A DNA stretch of 64,000 nucleotides from Rhizobium sp. WYCCWR10014 (GCF_001657485.1 NZ_LXFU01000027.1:258360-322359), one strand, 5' to 3'. Positions 44,280 to 54,690 are shown, counted from the stretch's first letter. The notes: generated from the sequence alone by a model not told the origin. Numbers and translations are program-made.

Positions 44280-44806
44280 GCTCGACTAGGCAATCTGTGA
44301 CAGGGATAATGTTAATCTACACATATTCACGAGAATGCGAAGAGGCTTCAGTTTTTTTTCAATCCGAAATTGGGCTGTTAACTCCAAAACTGGGTATAAC
44401 CTTAACAAAATGCAACAAATACCGCCTCTCCCAACTGAGGCAGTACCAAAAAGAACTAAATGATTTATTTACGATGCACCTTCAAAGGGTATTTCATCGC
44501 GTTATTTAGTTTAAATAATCGAAGCGGGAGCCAGCGGCGCGTTGAACCACCAGGATGCGGCAAATCTGAACGCGGGCCGTTTTCAGCATCTTCAGGGCAC
44601 CCTCTCAATCAGCTTCGGGATCCGGCGGGCGAGCGTCGGGCGTGCAGGAGAATGTCTCGCGCTGTCGGTGCTGCCAATCGGCGGTGACGCTTAGTTGCCA
44701 CGAACGCCTTCGGCGTTAATCACCGTAATACCACAACGACACCACACTCCCGTCAAAGTCCGCCGTACCATTGGCAGCTCACTTCTTCAGATATTCAGGA
44801 GGTAAA
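44280..44806. other. 527-base gap with AT-rich patch
   Basis: The region 44300-44520 is clearly lower in GC than its surroundings, with a run of eight T near 44352. An open frame at 44297-44509 has no ribosome-binding site and unusual composition, so I do not call it. The remainder returns to normal GC without a gene. It may be the scar of an insertion. Confidence 0.5.
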
Positions 44807-45439
44807 ATGTCTATCGAACTGGACGCTACTACCTATATACACGCCAAACCGGCGACCGCCCATTCCTATATTTTGCCGGCCGTGGTCGATGTTCTCGAGA
44901 ACAGTTTCCAGGAGGCAAATGAAACCGCAGTCTTCGACCTCGGTTGCGGCACCGGCGGTGCTGCAGCCGTGCTTGCGGAAAAGGGATATGACGTCGTCGG
45001 CGTCGATCCCTCGAAGGACGGCATCGCCAAAGCGAGAACGGCCCACCCCGGTCTTCCGCTGGAAATCGGTTCCGGCTACGAGGATCTTTCCAGCCGGTAT
45101 GGGACCTTCGATGCGGTGATAAGCCTTGAAGTGGTGGAACATGTCTATGATCCCAAGGCCTTCTCGACGACTATTTTCGACCTGGTGAAGCCTGGCGGCA
45201 TCGCGGTGGTATCGACGCCTTTCCACGGCTACTGGAAAAATCTGGCTCTGGCCGTGAGCGGAAAGCTGGACGACCATTTTATGCCTCTGAAGGACCATGG
45301 CCATATAAAATTCTGGTCTCCCGAAACGCTCAGCACGCTCCTGGTCGAAACAGGATTCGAAGACGTCGACTTCGAATATGTCGGGAGAATTCCGCTGCTG
45401 GCGAAATCGATGATCGCAATCGCTCAGAAACCGCACTGA
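44807..45439 (+). CDS. SAM-dependent methyltransferase (class I)
   Basis: 210 residues from the ATG at 44807, which is preceded by a perfect AGGAGG. The SAM-binding motif I is VFDLGCGTGGAAAVLAEKGYDVVGVD, followed by the UbiG/Methyltransf_11-like segment FDAVISLEVVEHVYDPKAF and LVKPGGIAVVSTPF. It probably methylates a small molecule or glycan precursor. It stands alone ahead of the tRNA gene. Confidence 0.88.
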   Translation: MSIELDATTYIHAKPATAHSYILPAVVDVLENSFQEANETAVFDLGCGTGGAAAVLAEKGYDVVGVDPSKDGIAKARTAHPGLPLEIGSGYEDLSSRYGTFDAVISLEVVEHVYDPKAFSTTIFDLVKPGGIAVVSTPFHGYWKNLALAVSGKLDDHFMPLKDHGHIKFWSPETLSTLLVETGFEDVDFEYVGRIPLLAKSMIAIAQKPH

Positions 45440-45624
45440 GGGCGGTCGAGGGCCTACCACTCTTTGCAGGAACGACGCTACTGCCGGCTTACACCATGAA
45501 CAAATGACATTTTCGTTCGGTACGTCGGTTCCCGTTTCAGCATTTCTGCCTATGTCTCGTTCCGTCTTCCGCCGCCAGCGGGACGAAGAAAGTGACATTC
45601 TGACTGGGATTTCAAGGGGATAAA

Positions 45625-45701
<77 letters not shown>

Positions 45702-45799
45702 ACCTGCCGAAACGGCTTGCTTCGTTTAGTTTTTCAGCGCGTGCAATGCAAGCGGAAAAACCTTGCCTCCAACAAAAAGGCGGCGGTTTGAGCCAATGG

Positions 45800-46468
45800 T
45801 CAGATCGCCGCGAGCTTCAGCCGGCCTTCGGCGGTCCGGCGGGGCTGCCATGTCTGGTAGTTGGCGATTGAAAAATGCGGTGTTTCGAAGGGCGTGGCGT
45901 GGGTTTCGGTGATGACGGTGACGTCGGCGCCGGCTGCCTCGCCGGCGAGGATGCCGGCGACCGCATCTTCGAAAACCAGGCATTTTTTCGGATCGACACC
46001 GAGACGGCTTGCGCCAAGCAGATATCCTTCGGGGCTGGGCTTGCCTGATTTGACCTCCTGGCCGCTGACGATGACCCTCGGCATCGGGATGCCGGCAGCG
46101 GCCATGCGGCGCCTGGCGAGCTCGATCGGCGCCGAAGTGACGATTGCCCATCGCCCCTCAGCGATGGCGGAGAGGAAGCGGACGGCGCCGGGGATCTCGA
46201 CAATGCCGGAGACATCCTCCATTTCCTCGGCGAGCAGCAGATCCGCCTCATGGGCAGGATCGACGCCGGGCAGGCCAAGCCCGCGGATGACGTCGGAGGC
46301 GCGGATGCCGTGGATCGTCTTCAGGAAGACCTCCGGCTCGAAGCCGTGGCGTCTTGCCCATTCACTCCAGACGCGTTCGACAACGGCAATGGAATTCAAG
46401 AGCGTTCCGTCCATGTCGAAAAGGAAGGCGTCATAAGATCTGTCGAGGATTTCATGGAGAGCGGGCAC
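45800..46468 (-). CDS. HAD-superfamily sugar phosphatase/phosphoglucomutase-like
   Basis: 222 residues from a GTG. The HAD motifs are complete: motif I FLFDMDGTLLNS near residue 15, motif II TSAP, the motif III lysine in SGKPSPEGYLLGA and motif IV VFEDAVAGILAG. The helical cap between motifs I and II places it with beta-phosphoglucomutase and 2-deoxyglucose-6-phosphatase-like enzymes. The substrate is a small phosphorylated sugar at best guess. It stands alone between the tRNA and the cellulose operon. Confidence 0.9.
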   Translation of the reverse strand: MPALHEILDRSYDAFLFDMDGTLLNSIAVVERVWSEWARRHGFEPEVFLKTIHGIRASDVIRGLGLPGVDPAHEADLLLAEEMEDVSGIVEIPGAVRFLSAIAEGRWAIVTSAPIELARRRMAAAGIPMPRVIVSGQEVKSGKPSPEGYLLGASRLGVDPKKCLVFEDAVAGILAGEAAGADVTVITETHATPFETPHFSIANYQTWQPRRTAEGRLKLAAI

Positions 46469-46580
46469 GGGCGTTTCCTTGCGTGTCCACAGCGCCGCTC
46501 GTCTTTAAAGACGCGCAAAGGGATGCTGTGGCATTTAATGCTACGCAGGCGACTAGCGGAGAGTGAAAGCGACGTCAACG

Positions 46581-48944
46581 TCAGTTGCTGGTGTCTGGGT
46601 GGGTGACGTTACGGACGTCGGCAAGACCGCGGGCGCCGTCGCGGCTGCCGGTCGCGGCAGCGGCTTCGAAGATACGGGTCGCATCGCCGTACATTTTGAG
46701 ATTGAGGTAGCAATAGCCGCGCAGAACCATCAGGTCGATGCGCTCCTGCTGCAGCTGGGCGCGCTGATCGAGATAGATGAGGGTTTCGCGGTAACGTCCG
46801 GCGTCGAAGGCTGATAGCGCACGGTCTGCGAGGATCGCCACCTGGAGCTCGGCGGCGCGCTGGCGGTTCTGCGGCGCCTTGGTGGCGGCGACAGCGGCAT
46901 TGCCGGAGAGGCCCGCGCGCAGATAGGCAAGGCTTTGGCCATAGGCTGCGTCTTCGCGGACCTTGCGGGCCGGACTCTGCAATGCCGCCTCGAAGGCCGA
47001 GATCGCCTCCATCGGCCGGTTGATATCCATCAGACACCAGCCGCGCGACAGCGCGTCGGCCGGCTTAAGCTGCCCCGCATCGATTGTCGTCGAGCAGCCG
47101 CGCGTCTGGCGTGGACCGCGCGGAACGGTCACCGTGTCCATCGCCGGTCTCGCCGCACGAACGACCACTTCCGAACCCGGCTGCAGGGTGACGCGGCGCT
47201 CTGCCGGAAGCGGCTCGGCCGGCGGACGCTGCGTCGGTTGAGCCGGTTGCTGTGCGGCAAGCGCCCCCTTCGCCGGCGGCGGCATGACGGCGTTCGGCGT
47301 CAGGGAGGACGTGTCTTCGAGATTGGTGATCCGGCTCGACCGGCCGGCCCAGGCGCGCTGGAGGTCGAGCACGGCCTTGAGGTCGCTCAGTTGCTCGCGG
47401 GTGATGACAAGGCCATAGGCGGACGGTTCGTCATCGGGTTTCCAGGCAAGCGCCGTCTCGAACCAGCGCGCGGCGGTCTGGAACTGGTTGAGGGAGCGGG
47501 CATACCAGCCGAATTGCTGCGCCGTCGGCACATATTTCCGGGCGATGACCTCGGTGGCGATGCGGTGCAGCACGTCTTCGGCCAGATCGGCCGGCGGCTG
47601 CAACGCCATCAGGTTGGCGGTGGCGGCGAGATAGGTTGATGTCGCATCATCGGAATCGGCGCGCCAGCGGAACATCACGTCCTCGGCTTCCTCAGGCGCC
47701 TTGCGGGCGATCAGCGCCAGCGCCAACCCCTGGGAAGCGGCCACCGAATCTTCCTTGGCTCGGGCGGCGCGGAACCATTTTTCGGCATCCGCATCATTGT
47801 TGCGGCGAAGCTGGTACCAGCCGAGCAGCAGCGCATCCGAGGCAAGACCTTGGGTCGCGGCGAGCTTTTCGAGGCGGGCGACATAATCGGGCGCGATGGC
47901 GAGATTCGGATCGTCATTGCCTTCGGCCATGAAGCGCCGGGCGAGGTTATCACGGATCGTATCGAATTCCCTACTGCCGTCGGCGGCAGGCCTCTCCAGC
48001 GCGAGCAGCGCCTGCATCGGCTGGTAGGAAAGCAGCGTCGAGGCCTTTTCGACCGTCGCCTGCCGCTCGGCGGGATTGGTGCAGTTCTTCAGGATATAGG
48101 CATAAGCATCCTGGCCGCGCTGCGCCCTCTCCGTCTGGATGAAGGCGTCGGCGACGCGCCAGAGAATATCGATCTCACTGCAGGTGAGCAGGCTCGGTGT
48201 TGCGGCAGCGGTATCGACCACCGTCGCATATTGCTTGAGGTCCGAAGCATTGACGAGCCGGGCGCGGGCCTCGGCGACGTCGAGCCGGTCGAGCAGATCG
48301 GCCGGCGGCTGCCATCGGGCATCGGCTGCCTGGCGGTCGGCGACCGCCTTGCGCAGCTCCGCATAGCGGCCATCGGAATAGAGCTGCCACATGGCCTCGA
48401 GCTGCTTGTCGCCATTCTGCGGCACGGCGAGCGGATCGGCTGGTGGAACCCAGTTCGGATAGAGCGCCTGAAGGCGGGAGATTTCGGCCTGCAGGCGCAC
48501 CTTGTCGCCGCGGCTGGCGAAATAACGAAGCGCACTTTCATCGACGGCAGGCTGCGGCGCCGCGGCCGCCTGCTGTGGTGCCGGCGGCTCGGAAACGATG
48601 GGGGGTGTGACTGGTGCCGGCTCGGCGACCGTCTGAGCCGGCGGAGCAGCCGTCTGAGGTGCCGCAGGCTGCGATGCAGCGGCATCCGGTTCGGACGTGT
48701 CCGGTGTTGGCGGCGGCGAAGTGATCGCCTCTATCTTCTCGGCGACGAGTTGCGCATTGAATTCCGGATTGCCGGCAGGACCATCCGGCTTGATGCGGCC
48801 CATCATCATCAGCTCCGGCGCCGGCTTGCCGGCGGCCCCAAGGCCGAACTTTTCCTGCAGAGCGGCACGATCTTTCAGCCCGGTGACGAGGGACGCCACC
48901 ACGACTGCCGCTGAAATCGCCACGAGAGAAGACTTCACAGACAC
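46581..48944 (-). CDS. TPR protein of the cellulose operon (BcsC position)
   Basis: 787 residues from a GTG that overlaps the end of bcsZ by ten bases. It has an N-terminal hydrophobic anchor (SSLVAISAAVVVASLVTGL), a long proline/alanine-rich segment, and then many helical repeats consistent with TPR units across residues 190-780. It occupies the place of BcsC, whose TPR half scaffolds cellulose export, but the C-terminal beta-barrel of enteric BcsC is absent. It is the last gene of the operon. Its role is probably periplasmic scaffolding; how the chain crosses the outer membrane is not explained here. Confidence 0.75.
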   Translation of the reverse strand: MSVKSSLVAISAAVVVASLVTGLKDRAALQEKFGLGAAGKPAPELMMMGRIKPDGPAGNPEFNAQLVAEKIEAITSPPPTPDTSEPDAAASQPAAPQTAAPPAQTVAEPAPVTPPIVSEPPAPQQAAAAPQPAVDESALRYFASRGDKVRLQAEISRLQALYPNWVPPADPLAVPQNGDKQLEAMWQLYSDGRYAELRKAVADRQAADARWQPPADLLDRLDVAEARARLVNASDLKQYATVVDTAAATPSLLTCSEIDILWRVADAFIQTERAQRGQDAYAYILKNCTNPAERQATVEKASTLLSYQPMQALLALERPAADGSREFDTIRDNLARRFMAEGNDDPNLAIAPDYVARLEKLAATQGLASDALLLGWYQLRRNNDADAEKWFRAARAKEDSVAASQGLALALIARKAPEEAEDVMFRWRADSDDATSTYLAATANLMALQPPADLAEDVLHRIATEVIARKYVPTAQQFGWYARSLNQFQTAARWFETALAWKPDDEPSAYGLVITREQLSDLKAVLDLQRAWAGRSSRITNLEDTSSLTPNAVMPPPAKGALAAQQPAQPTQRPPAEPLPAERRVTLQPGSEVVVRAARPAMDTVTVPRGPRQTRGCSTTIDAGQLKPADALSRGWCLMDINRPMEAISAFEAALQSPARKVREDAAYGQSLAYLRAGLSGNAAVAATKAPQNRQRAAELQVAILADRALSAFDAGRYRETLIYLDQRAQLQQERIDLMVLRGYCYLNLKMYGDATRIFEAAAATGSRDGARGLADVRNVTHPDTSN

Positions 48945-49981
48945 TCCGGATGCTTCTCCCCGATATAGGCCAGCCCCAGCAGTTGAAGCGTGGACGGATA
49001 ATAGAGTGCGGGCGCAAATTGCAGGGCCGAGACCGGCAACTTGGTCCCATCGACTACACAGGCCACAACATCGTTAACAATTCGATAACCGGGATCCGAC
49101 AGCACAGCCTTCGGCCGGCCGGTGGTCAGATCGATGGTGGCGGGAACGCCGTCTTGCGACATCCCTTGTTGCAAGCGGGTCAGCAGCGCCTTGTCGGTGA
49201 CGCCGCCACGAGCCAGATAGAGCGGGATGCGGATGGCATTGTAGGCAAACTCGGCGTCGAAACCCTGCGCCGGCTGCGGCTGGCCGCTGAGACTGACCCA
49301 TTCGGCGGGAAGCTTGCGCGGACCGAACTGCATCGTCTTCAACAGCGTTAGGCCATCGTCGGACAGTTTTTGCCAGGCATCCGACGGAGCGAGCGCCGCC
49401 ATCACCGGAATCGCCTCGTAAATCCAATAGGACGGGTTGACGACGGGACCGTCCTCACGGTCGGCAGCGGCAAAACCCTGGCTTCCCGGCAACAGGAGTG
49501 TGTGGCCGGACGAGTACACGACGGTTTCGGCAAGCAGCGCCTGCGCCATCCGGGAGGCGGCGAGGATATAGTCGTTGCGTTTCCACGCCGTGCCGGCAAG
49601 CGCCAGCGCATAAGCGATCAGCATGTCGCCATCCGAGGCGTTGTTGGTGTCGGTGACGTGCGGCTTGACGTTCGGATCCCATTTCCAGACCGCCAGGCCA
49701 TCGTCGCGCAACAGCAGCTCGGTGCGGGTAAAATACCAGATCTGTTCGAAGTCGGCGGGGCTGGCTGCGAGATAGGCGAGCAGCATGCCATAGCCCTGCC
49801 CTTCGCTGTGGCTGATATTGCCGTTGCCGTTATCGACGATGCGGCCGGTCGCATCGAGAAACTTCGCCTTGTAGGCAGCCCATGCGCCGGCATTGATCAT
49901 CGCCTGCTGGGCGACGGCGGGCGGGGCCGCCGGGGCGAGCGCGACCGTTGCCGCCAGCAGGAGCGCGCGCCACCGCCTCAT
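48935..49981 (-). CDS. bcsZ: Cellulase BcsZ/CelC (glycoside hydrolase family 8)
   Basis: 348 residues from the ATG at 49981, which overlaps the bcsB stop in an ATGA arrangement. A signal peptide ends near AVAQQ. The GH8 catalytic acid lies in SHSEGQGYGMLLAYLA and a second acidic residue in NNASDGDMLIAYAL. The enzyme is a periplasmic beta-1,4-endoglucanase that trims nascent cellulose. R. leguminosarum CelC2, known to be needed for root infection, is of this type. Confidence 0.93.
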   Translation of the reverse strand: MRRWRALLLAATVALAPAAPPAVAQQAMINAGAWAAYKAKFLDATGRIVDNGNGNISHSEGQGYGMLLAYLAASPADFEQIWYFTRTELLLRDDGLAVWKWDPNVKPHVTDTNNASDGDMLIAYALALAGTAWKRNDYILAASRMAQALLAETVVYSSGHTLLLPGSQGFAAADREDGPVVNPSYWIYEAIPVMAALAPSDAWQKLSDDGLTLLKTMQFGPRKLPAEWVSLSGQPQPAQGFDAEFAYNAIRIPLYLARGGVTDKALLTRLQQGMSQDGVPATIDLTTGRPKAVLSDPGYRIVNDVVACVVDGTKLPVSALQFAPALYYPSTLQLLGLAYIGEKHPECL

Positions 49982-52443
49982 TTGGACCGGCCCAGCTTTT
50001 TGAGCATGCTTGAGGTGGTGACGCCGATCAGCAACAGGAAGACGACCAGCAGAAAGGCATAGGAGAGGATATTGGTCGACAGCCAATTGGCGGCGATGAG
50101 GCGGTAATTGGCGATCGACCACGGGGTGGACGGCACGAAATCAAAGCGGGTGACGGGTACCGTGTCGATCTTACCTGTTTTGCTTGAATAGGTGGTGATG
50201 TGGCCTGATATCTGCGGCCAGTTCAACTGCTCGGTCACGACCTCTAGCCCCGCGCGCAAATCCTTCGCCGACGGTGCCGTCACCACGGTCCATGAGCCGG
50301 CTCCCGCGGGGCTGGAGCCCTGGGCAACCATGAGCGTGGCGGCGTTGGGCGGGGTAAAGATCTCGTCGGCGCCAGGGATGAATTGCAGCGAACTGCGGGA
50401 GATATCGAAATTGCGCGACAGCCACTCGCGGAAAGCGGTGATCCGGTTGCGCAGGACACCGCCGCTGACCTTGGAGTTCCACTCCTCGAAGGCCGTACCG
50501 GTATCGACGACGCCTACCTGCGTTTCGACGACGGGGCGCCACGAGGCCTGGCTCGCCGTCGAAATATTGGTCTGCGTCAGCGCAGTTGCCGGCATCTGCG
50601 AGATGGAACCGATGAAGATGGCGTCGCGATCGCCGATCATGTTCGGCGAGGCGACGGTTTCGACGGCGATCGGATGGCCGGCCGTAATCGCCATCTGGCC
50701 GAGCAACGTGGCGGCGGCCGAAAGCGTGTCGGCATCGACGCGGTCGATGAAGAGCGGCGTCGGTTCCGTAGCCCGACCATAGGGATAGGCGGTGCCGGCC
50801 ATCGCGGCCAGGTTCGGACGCTGACCGACGCGGGCAAAATCCGGAATCTGCAGCTCGGACGTATCGAACAGGGCAAAGCGCGGGGTGGCGCCGGCGGTCG
50901 AGCCCGGCGCGCAAGCCGCATCGTCCTTGGTCATCAGGATCGCCTCGATCGCCACCGAATTGAGACCGGGCTTGAAGTGCCGCATCGTCACGCGGATCGG
51001 CAGGTGACGGAGAATGCCGCCTGATGTCGTGGTGATCGGCACGGTGGAGGCGATGTTGTCGTTGACGTAGATATCGATGTGGCTGCCGGGCAGCACGTTA
51101 TCGGTATAGGCGGCGTCGAGCAGCACCTTCGCCTCGCCATAGGCATTGGCATAAAAATCGGCCGGCACAGCGATATTGAAGCTGGTCCGCAACCGCCGGC
51201 CGGAGAATTCGGTGGTCTTCACACCGAGCTGAGACAGGGCGATGTTCGTATCGGAAAAGACCAGCGGCGCGTTCGGCGCGCTCCAGCGCTCGGTGGTCAA
51301 CACGTCGCGGCGAACATCCGAAGACCGGTCTGTCGGCGAGACAATGGTATCGATCGCCGAGGAGACCGCCTGCCAGGAGGGGCCGCTGATCAGAAGTACC
51401 GGCAAGCCGCTGCGCGGATCGGTGACGAAAGCGGCGAGTGCTGCACTTTCGGCGCCGGGCGGCAGGCCGGGAAAAAGCGGCCGCAGTTCCGCCGCAGTAC
51501 CGACGAGCACGCTGAGCTTGCCAGGCCCGCCGGCCGGAAGCGAAGCGGTACTGAAGGCGAAGATCTGGTTCGGCATGCTGCTCAGCACCGACAGGCCCTG
51601 CGCCAGCCGCAGCAGCGGCTTAGTGGTTCCCGGCTGCTCAAGCGCCGGGACAACGATGTCGAACTCCGTCTTGCCGGCACCGTCGACGCCGATGGCCCTG
51701 ATTGCGTCGGCGCTCGATAGCTGGGCGGCGTCCCTGCCGGCAAAGCTCAGATAGGTTCCGGCCGGATCGATATTCGACCACAGTTCATAGGTGGATTGAA
51801 TACTGCAATCGGTGCGGTGGCGCTGATCGGCTTCGAAGGTGACGAGATTGGCGCCCGGCTGCAGCAGACCGGGCGGAACCTCGAACGTGACGGTCGACGG
51901 ACCATCCGGCGAGCCGACCCGCTGCTGGCCGATCGGGCGATTGTTGAGATAGACGGTCAGCGCCGAGGCCTCCGGCGCGACGACGATCGAATTCTGGTAG
52001 GCGAAGGTGAAGCTTGCCTTGGCCGCCGCCTGTTCCGGCGTCAGATAGACCGACCATGACCGGCGGTCGTATTCGCCGCCGAGGCCGAGTTTGGAAAAGG
52101 GCACGACAAAGCGACGGACATCACCGGGGCGCGGCGGCGCAACGGGGTTTGCCACCGCGGCTGGCTGGGGCTCGGGCACCGCCGGCTGCGGTTGGGCGGC
52201 GATCGGCGGAGGAACGGGAGCAGGAGCAGCCGGGGTCGCAGGTGCGGGTATGACGGAAACCGGAGGCGTGACGGGAACCGGCGCTGTGGCTGCGGGCGGA
52301 GCAGGCGGCGTGGGCGGCGTCAATCTTGGGGTAACGGACGCACCGGGCGGCCGCTCGCCGGACATGTCGAAGGGTGCCGTCTGCGCCTGGGCGAAGGCGG
52401 AGGCATTCAGCAGGAGAAGCGAAGCGGCAACGATCCTTCTCAT
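49978..52443 (-). CDS. bcsB: Cellulose synthase regulatory subunit BcsB
   Basis: 821 residues from the ATG at 52443, overlapping the bcsA stop codon by four bases. The signal peptide MRRIVAASLLLLNASAFAQA precedes a proline-rich linker. The jelly-roll carbohydrate-binding and flavodoxin-like repeats follow. A C-terminal transmembrane anchor (ILSYAFLLVVFLLLIGVTT) docks on BcsA. BcsB guides the glucan through the periplasm. Confidence 0.93.
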   Translation of the reverse strand: MRRIVAASLLLLNASAFAQAQTAPFDMSGERPPGASVTPRLTPPTPPAPPAATAPVPVTPPVSVIPAPATPAAPAPVPPPIAAQPQPAVPEPQPAAVANPVAPPRPGDVRRFVVPFSKLGLGGEYDRRSWSVYLTPEQAAAKASFTFAYQNSIVVAPEASALTVYLNNRPIGQQRVGSPDGPSTVTFEVPPGLLQPGANLVTFEADQRHRTDCSIQSTYELWSNIDPAGTYLSFAGRDAAQLSSADAIRAIGVDGAGKTEFDIVVPALEQPGTTKPLLRLAQGLSVLSSMPNQIFAFSTASLPAGGPGKLSVLVGTAAELRPLFPGLPPGAESAALAAFVTDPRSGLPVLLISGPSWQAVSSAIDTIVSPTDRSSDVRRDVLTTERWSAPNAPLVFSDTNIALSQLGVKTTEFSGRRLRTSFNIAVPADFYANAYGEAKVLLDAAYTDNVLPGSHIDIYVNDNIASTVPITTTSGGILRHLPIRVTMRHFKPGLNSVAIEAILMTKDDAACAPGSTAGATPRFALFDTSELQIPDFARVGQRPNLAAMAGTAYPYGRATEPTPLFIDRVDADTLSAAATLLGQMAITAGHPIAVETVASPNMIGDRDAIFIGSISQMPATALTQTNISTASQASWRPVVETQVGVVDTGTAFEEWNSKVSGGVLRNRITAFREWLSRNFDISRSSLQFIPGADEIFTPPNAATLMVAQGSSPAGAGSWTVVTAPSAKDLRAGLEVVTEQLNWPQISGHITTYSSKTGKIDTVPVTRFDFVPSTPWSIANYRLIAANWLSTNILSYAFLLVVFLLLIGVTTSSMLKKLGRSK

Positions 52444-54632
52444 CCGGCGTTGACCTTTGCCGCCTGCTGCTGGGCTTCTCGCTCCGGCCGCATGCTGCGG
52501 AAGAAGTAAACGAGGCCGCGGCTCGTCTGGTAGAACGACATGCCGAGAAACCAGATGGTGCCGCGGATCAGGCCCGGATTGTGGCGGCGCGAGGCCTGGA
52601 ACTGGGTCCATTGATCGGAATTGGCAAACATCAGGTCGGCGATCAGGCGATGGTCGAGCGCGCTTTTCGGCACGTACTGACAGCCGACATTGCTGATATC
52701 GCCCGACGGCTCGATGTTGCGGACGATGAGCGGCAGGGTTTCCAGATCCGCGCCGCTATAGGGCCGGAAGCGGATTTCGCCGACGGCGCCGACCAGCATC
52801 TCGTCGAGATGCTTGTTGAAGATGTGAAGCCTTGCGCCGTGGACGGAGACGTCTTCGATCGAGGCCGTGTACCACTTGCCGTTGGCGCCGAATTCGCAGC
52901 GCCGGTTGACGCGGACGCGGCGGGACGAGGCGCGCTCGCCGCGCTCCGACACGACACCCAGCGCGCAGCCGGCCATGATCAGGTTGATGACATTCCATCC
53001 ACCGACGACGAGCGTGACGTCGGCCTTATAGGGCTCGGCATAAATCTTGTAGATGGTGATGATGAGCGCGACGATCTGCACCGCAAAGATGACGAAGAAC
53101 GGACGGCTGATTTCCGACAGTCGGCTGACGGCGATCGATTCGTCCTTGGCAGTGACCTTGAAGGTCGGCTTCCGTGGATTGAGCATGACGGAGACGACCG
53201 CCGGCAGCAGATGCACGGTCTGGACATATTCGTAGAGCTCGGAAATCCAGGGCCAGCGGAACGACCCGTAGAGGTAGTTCTGCATCATCAGATTCACGAG
53301 CATATAGGCAAGCGTATAGGCAAGGAACTCACCGCCCGAGGCTGTGAAGATTTCCAGATCGAAGAACAGGTAGAAGAGCGGCGCAAACAGAAAGATCGTG
53401 CGCGGGAACGGGAAGAGCCAGAAAAGCGTGGAGGACATGTAGCAGAAGCGCTGCGGGATCGTCAGGCCGCGCTTCAGAAGCGGAAAGCGGAAGCGCAGGA
53501 TCTGCATCATGCCCTGCGCCCAGCGGCTGCGCTGGCCGATGAAGCTTGCAAAGGTGGCTGGCTGCAGGCCCGCGATCAGCGGCTTGTCGACATAGATACT
53601 GTTCCAGCCACTGCCGTGGAGCGCCAACGCCGTCTCGCAATCCTCGGTGATGCTGATGCCGCTGAAACCGTTCTGCGATTCGAGCGCCTTGCGGCTCAAA
53701 ACTGCGGCCGAGCCGCAGAAGAAGGCGGCGTTCCATTTATCGAGGCCGCGCTGGATGATGCCGTAGAACATCTCGTTCTCGCTTGGCATCTTGTCGAAGG
53801 TGCGCAGGTTGCGTTCCAGCGGATCGGGATTGATGAAGAAGTGCGGGGTCTGGACGAGGAAGAGCTTCGGATCGTCTTTGAAGTAACCGACAGTCTCCAG
53901 CAGGAAATCGCGGGCCGGCGCGTGGTCGGCATCGAAGACGGCGATGAGTTCGCCGGTGGAATGTTTCATGCCGTTGTTGAGATTACCGGCCTTGGCGTGC
54001 TCGTTGCGGTCGCGCGTGAGGTAGTGGACATCGAGATCGTCGCAGAGCTGCTTCAGCTCGATATGGCGGGCAGCCGCCGCCTGGGCTTCGAGCAGCTTGC
54101 CGGAATTGCGCTTCTGCAAGGTGGCGCCGTCGTCGAGCAGCCAGACATGCAGCTTCTCCGCCGGATAATCCATGGCCTTGGCGGCGGCCAGCGTGTTTCC
54201 CAGCAGGCCGGCATCCTCGTTGTAGGATGGCACGAAGACGTCGACATGAGGGAAACGCTCATTCTTGGCGGCACGCGAGGGGCGCGACGGCAGCGGTGTC
54301 GCGACGATGAAGAGGCTGAGCGCCAGCATCGCGACGCTATACATTTCGGCCAGATAGAGCAGCAGGCCGGGAATGAAATTTTCCAGCTGATTCACAGGCG
54401 GCAGCGTATTGGTGGTGCGCCAGTAGACATAACGCAGCACGATCGATGTGCCGAAGGCGAGCGCCACCAGGCGCCACGTCCCCTCGCCCTTCAGCACCTT
54501 GATCAGCGCCATGACGGTCACGACCGTGATGCTGGTGATGAGCTGTGTCTGCAGGTTGACCGGCAGCGTGATCAGCACGATCATGCAGAGCGAAACCACG
54601 GCCCATATGATGACACTGCGGGCTTTGCGCAT
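52440..54632 (-). CDS. bcsA: Cellulose synthase catalytic subunit BcsA
   Basis: About 730 residues from the ATG at 54632, with GAAGGAA upstream. The GT2 motifs are all present: LLDDGATLQKR, AVFDADHAP, SITEDCETALALHGSGW and the terminal QRSRWAQGM. Multiple membrane helices flank them. The C-terminal PilZ domain has RASSRRVRVNRR and EDVSVHGARLHI, the c-di-GMP-binding residues, so synthesis should be activated by c-di-GMP. It links UDP-glucose into beta-1,4-glucan and extrudes it. It is the second gene of the operon. Confidence 0.96.
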   Translation of the reverse strand: MRKARSVIIWAVVSLCMIVLITLPVNLQTQLITSITVVTVMALIKVLKGEGTWRLVALAFGTSIVLRYVYWRTTNTLPPVNQLENFIPGLLLYLAEMYSVAMLALSLFIVATPLPSRPSRAAKNERFPHVDVFVPSYNEDAGLLGNTLAAAKAMDYPAEKLHVWLLDDGATLQKRNSGKLLEAQAAAARHIELKQLCDDLDVHYLTRDRNEHAKAGNLNNGMKHSTGELIAVFDADHAPARDFLLETVGYFKDDPKLFLVQTPHFFINPDPLERNLRTFDKMPSENEMFYGIIQRGLDKWNAAFFCGSAAVLSRKALESQNGFSGISITEDCETALALHGSGWNSIYVDKPLIAGLQPATFASFIGQRSRWAQGMMQILRFRFPLLKRGLTIPQRFCYMSSTLFWLFPFPRTIFLFAPLFYLFFDLEIFTASGGEFLAYTLAYMLVNLMMQNYLYGSFRWPWISELYEYVQTVHLLPAVVSVMLNPRKPTFKVTAKDESIAVSRLSEISRPFFVIFAVQIVALIITIYKIYAEPYKADVTLVVGGWNVINLIMAGCALGVVSERGERASSRRVRVNRRCEFGANGKWYTASIEDVSVHGARLHIFNKHLDEMLVGAVGEIRFRPYSGADLETLPLIVRNIEPSGDISNVGCQYVPKSALDHRLIADLMFANSDQWTQFQASRRHNPGLIRGTIWFLGMSFYQTSRGLVYFFRSMRPEREAQQQAAKVNAG

Positions 54633-54690
54633 CGACGTTCCTTCGAAATTGCTTAACCGGGGCACCATTTGGCGCCCGCGGGCATGCTCA

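Noticed and set aside
44297..44509. 70-codon open frame in the AT-rich patch
   Set aside because: No ribosome-binding site and composition unlike either neighbouring genes or known families; likely chance.
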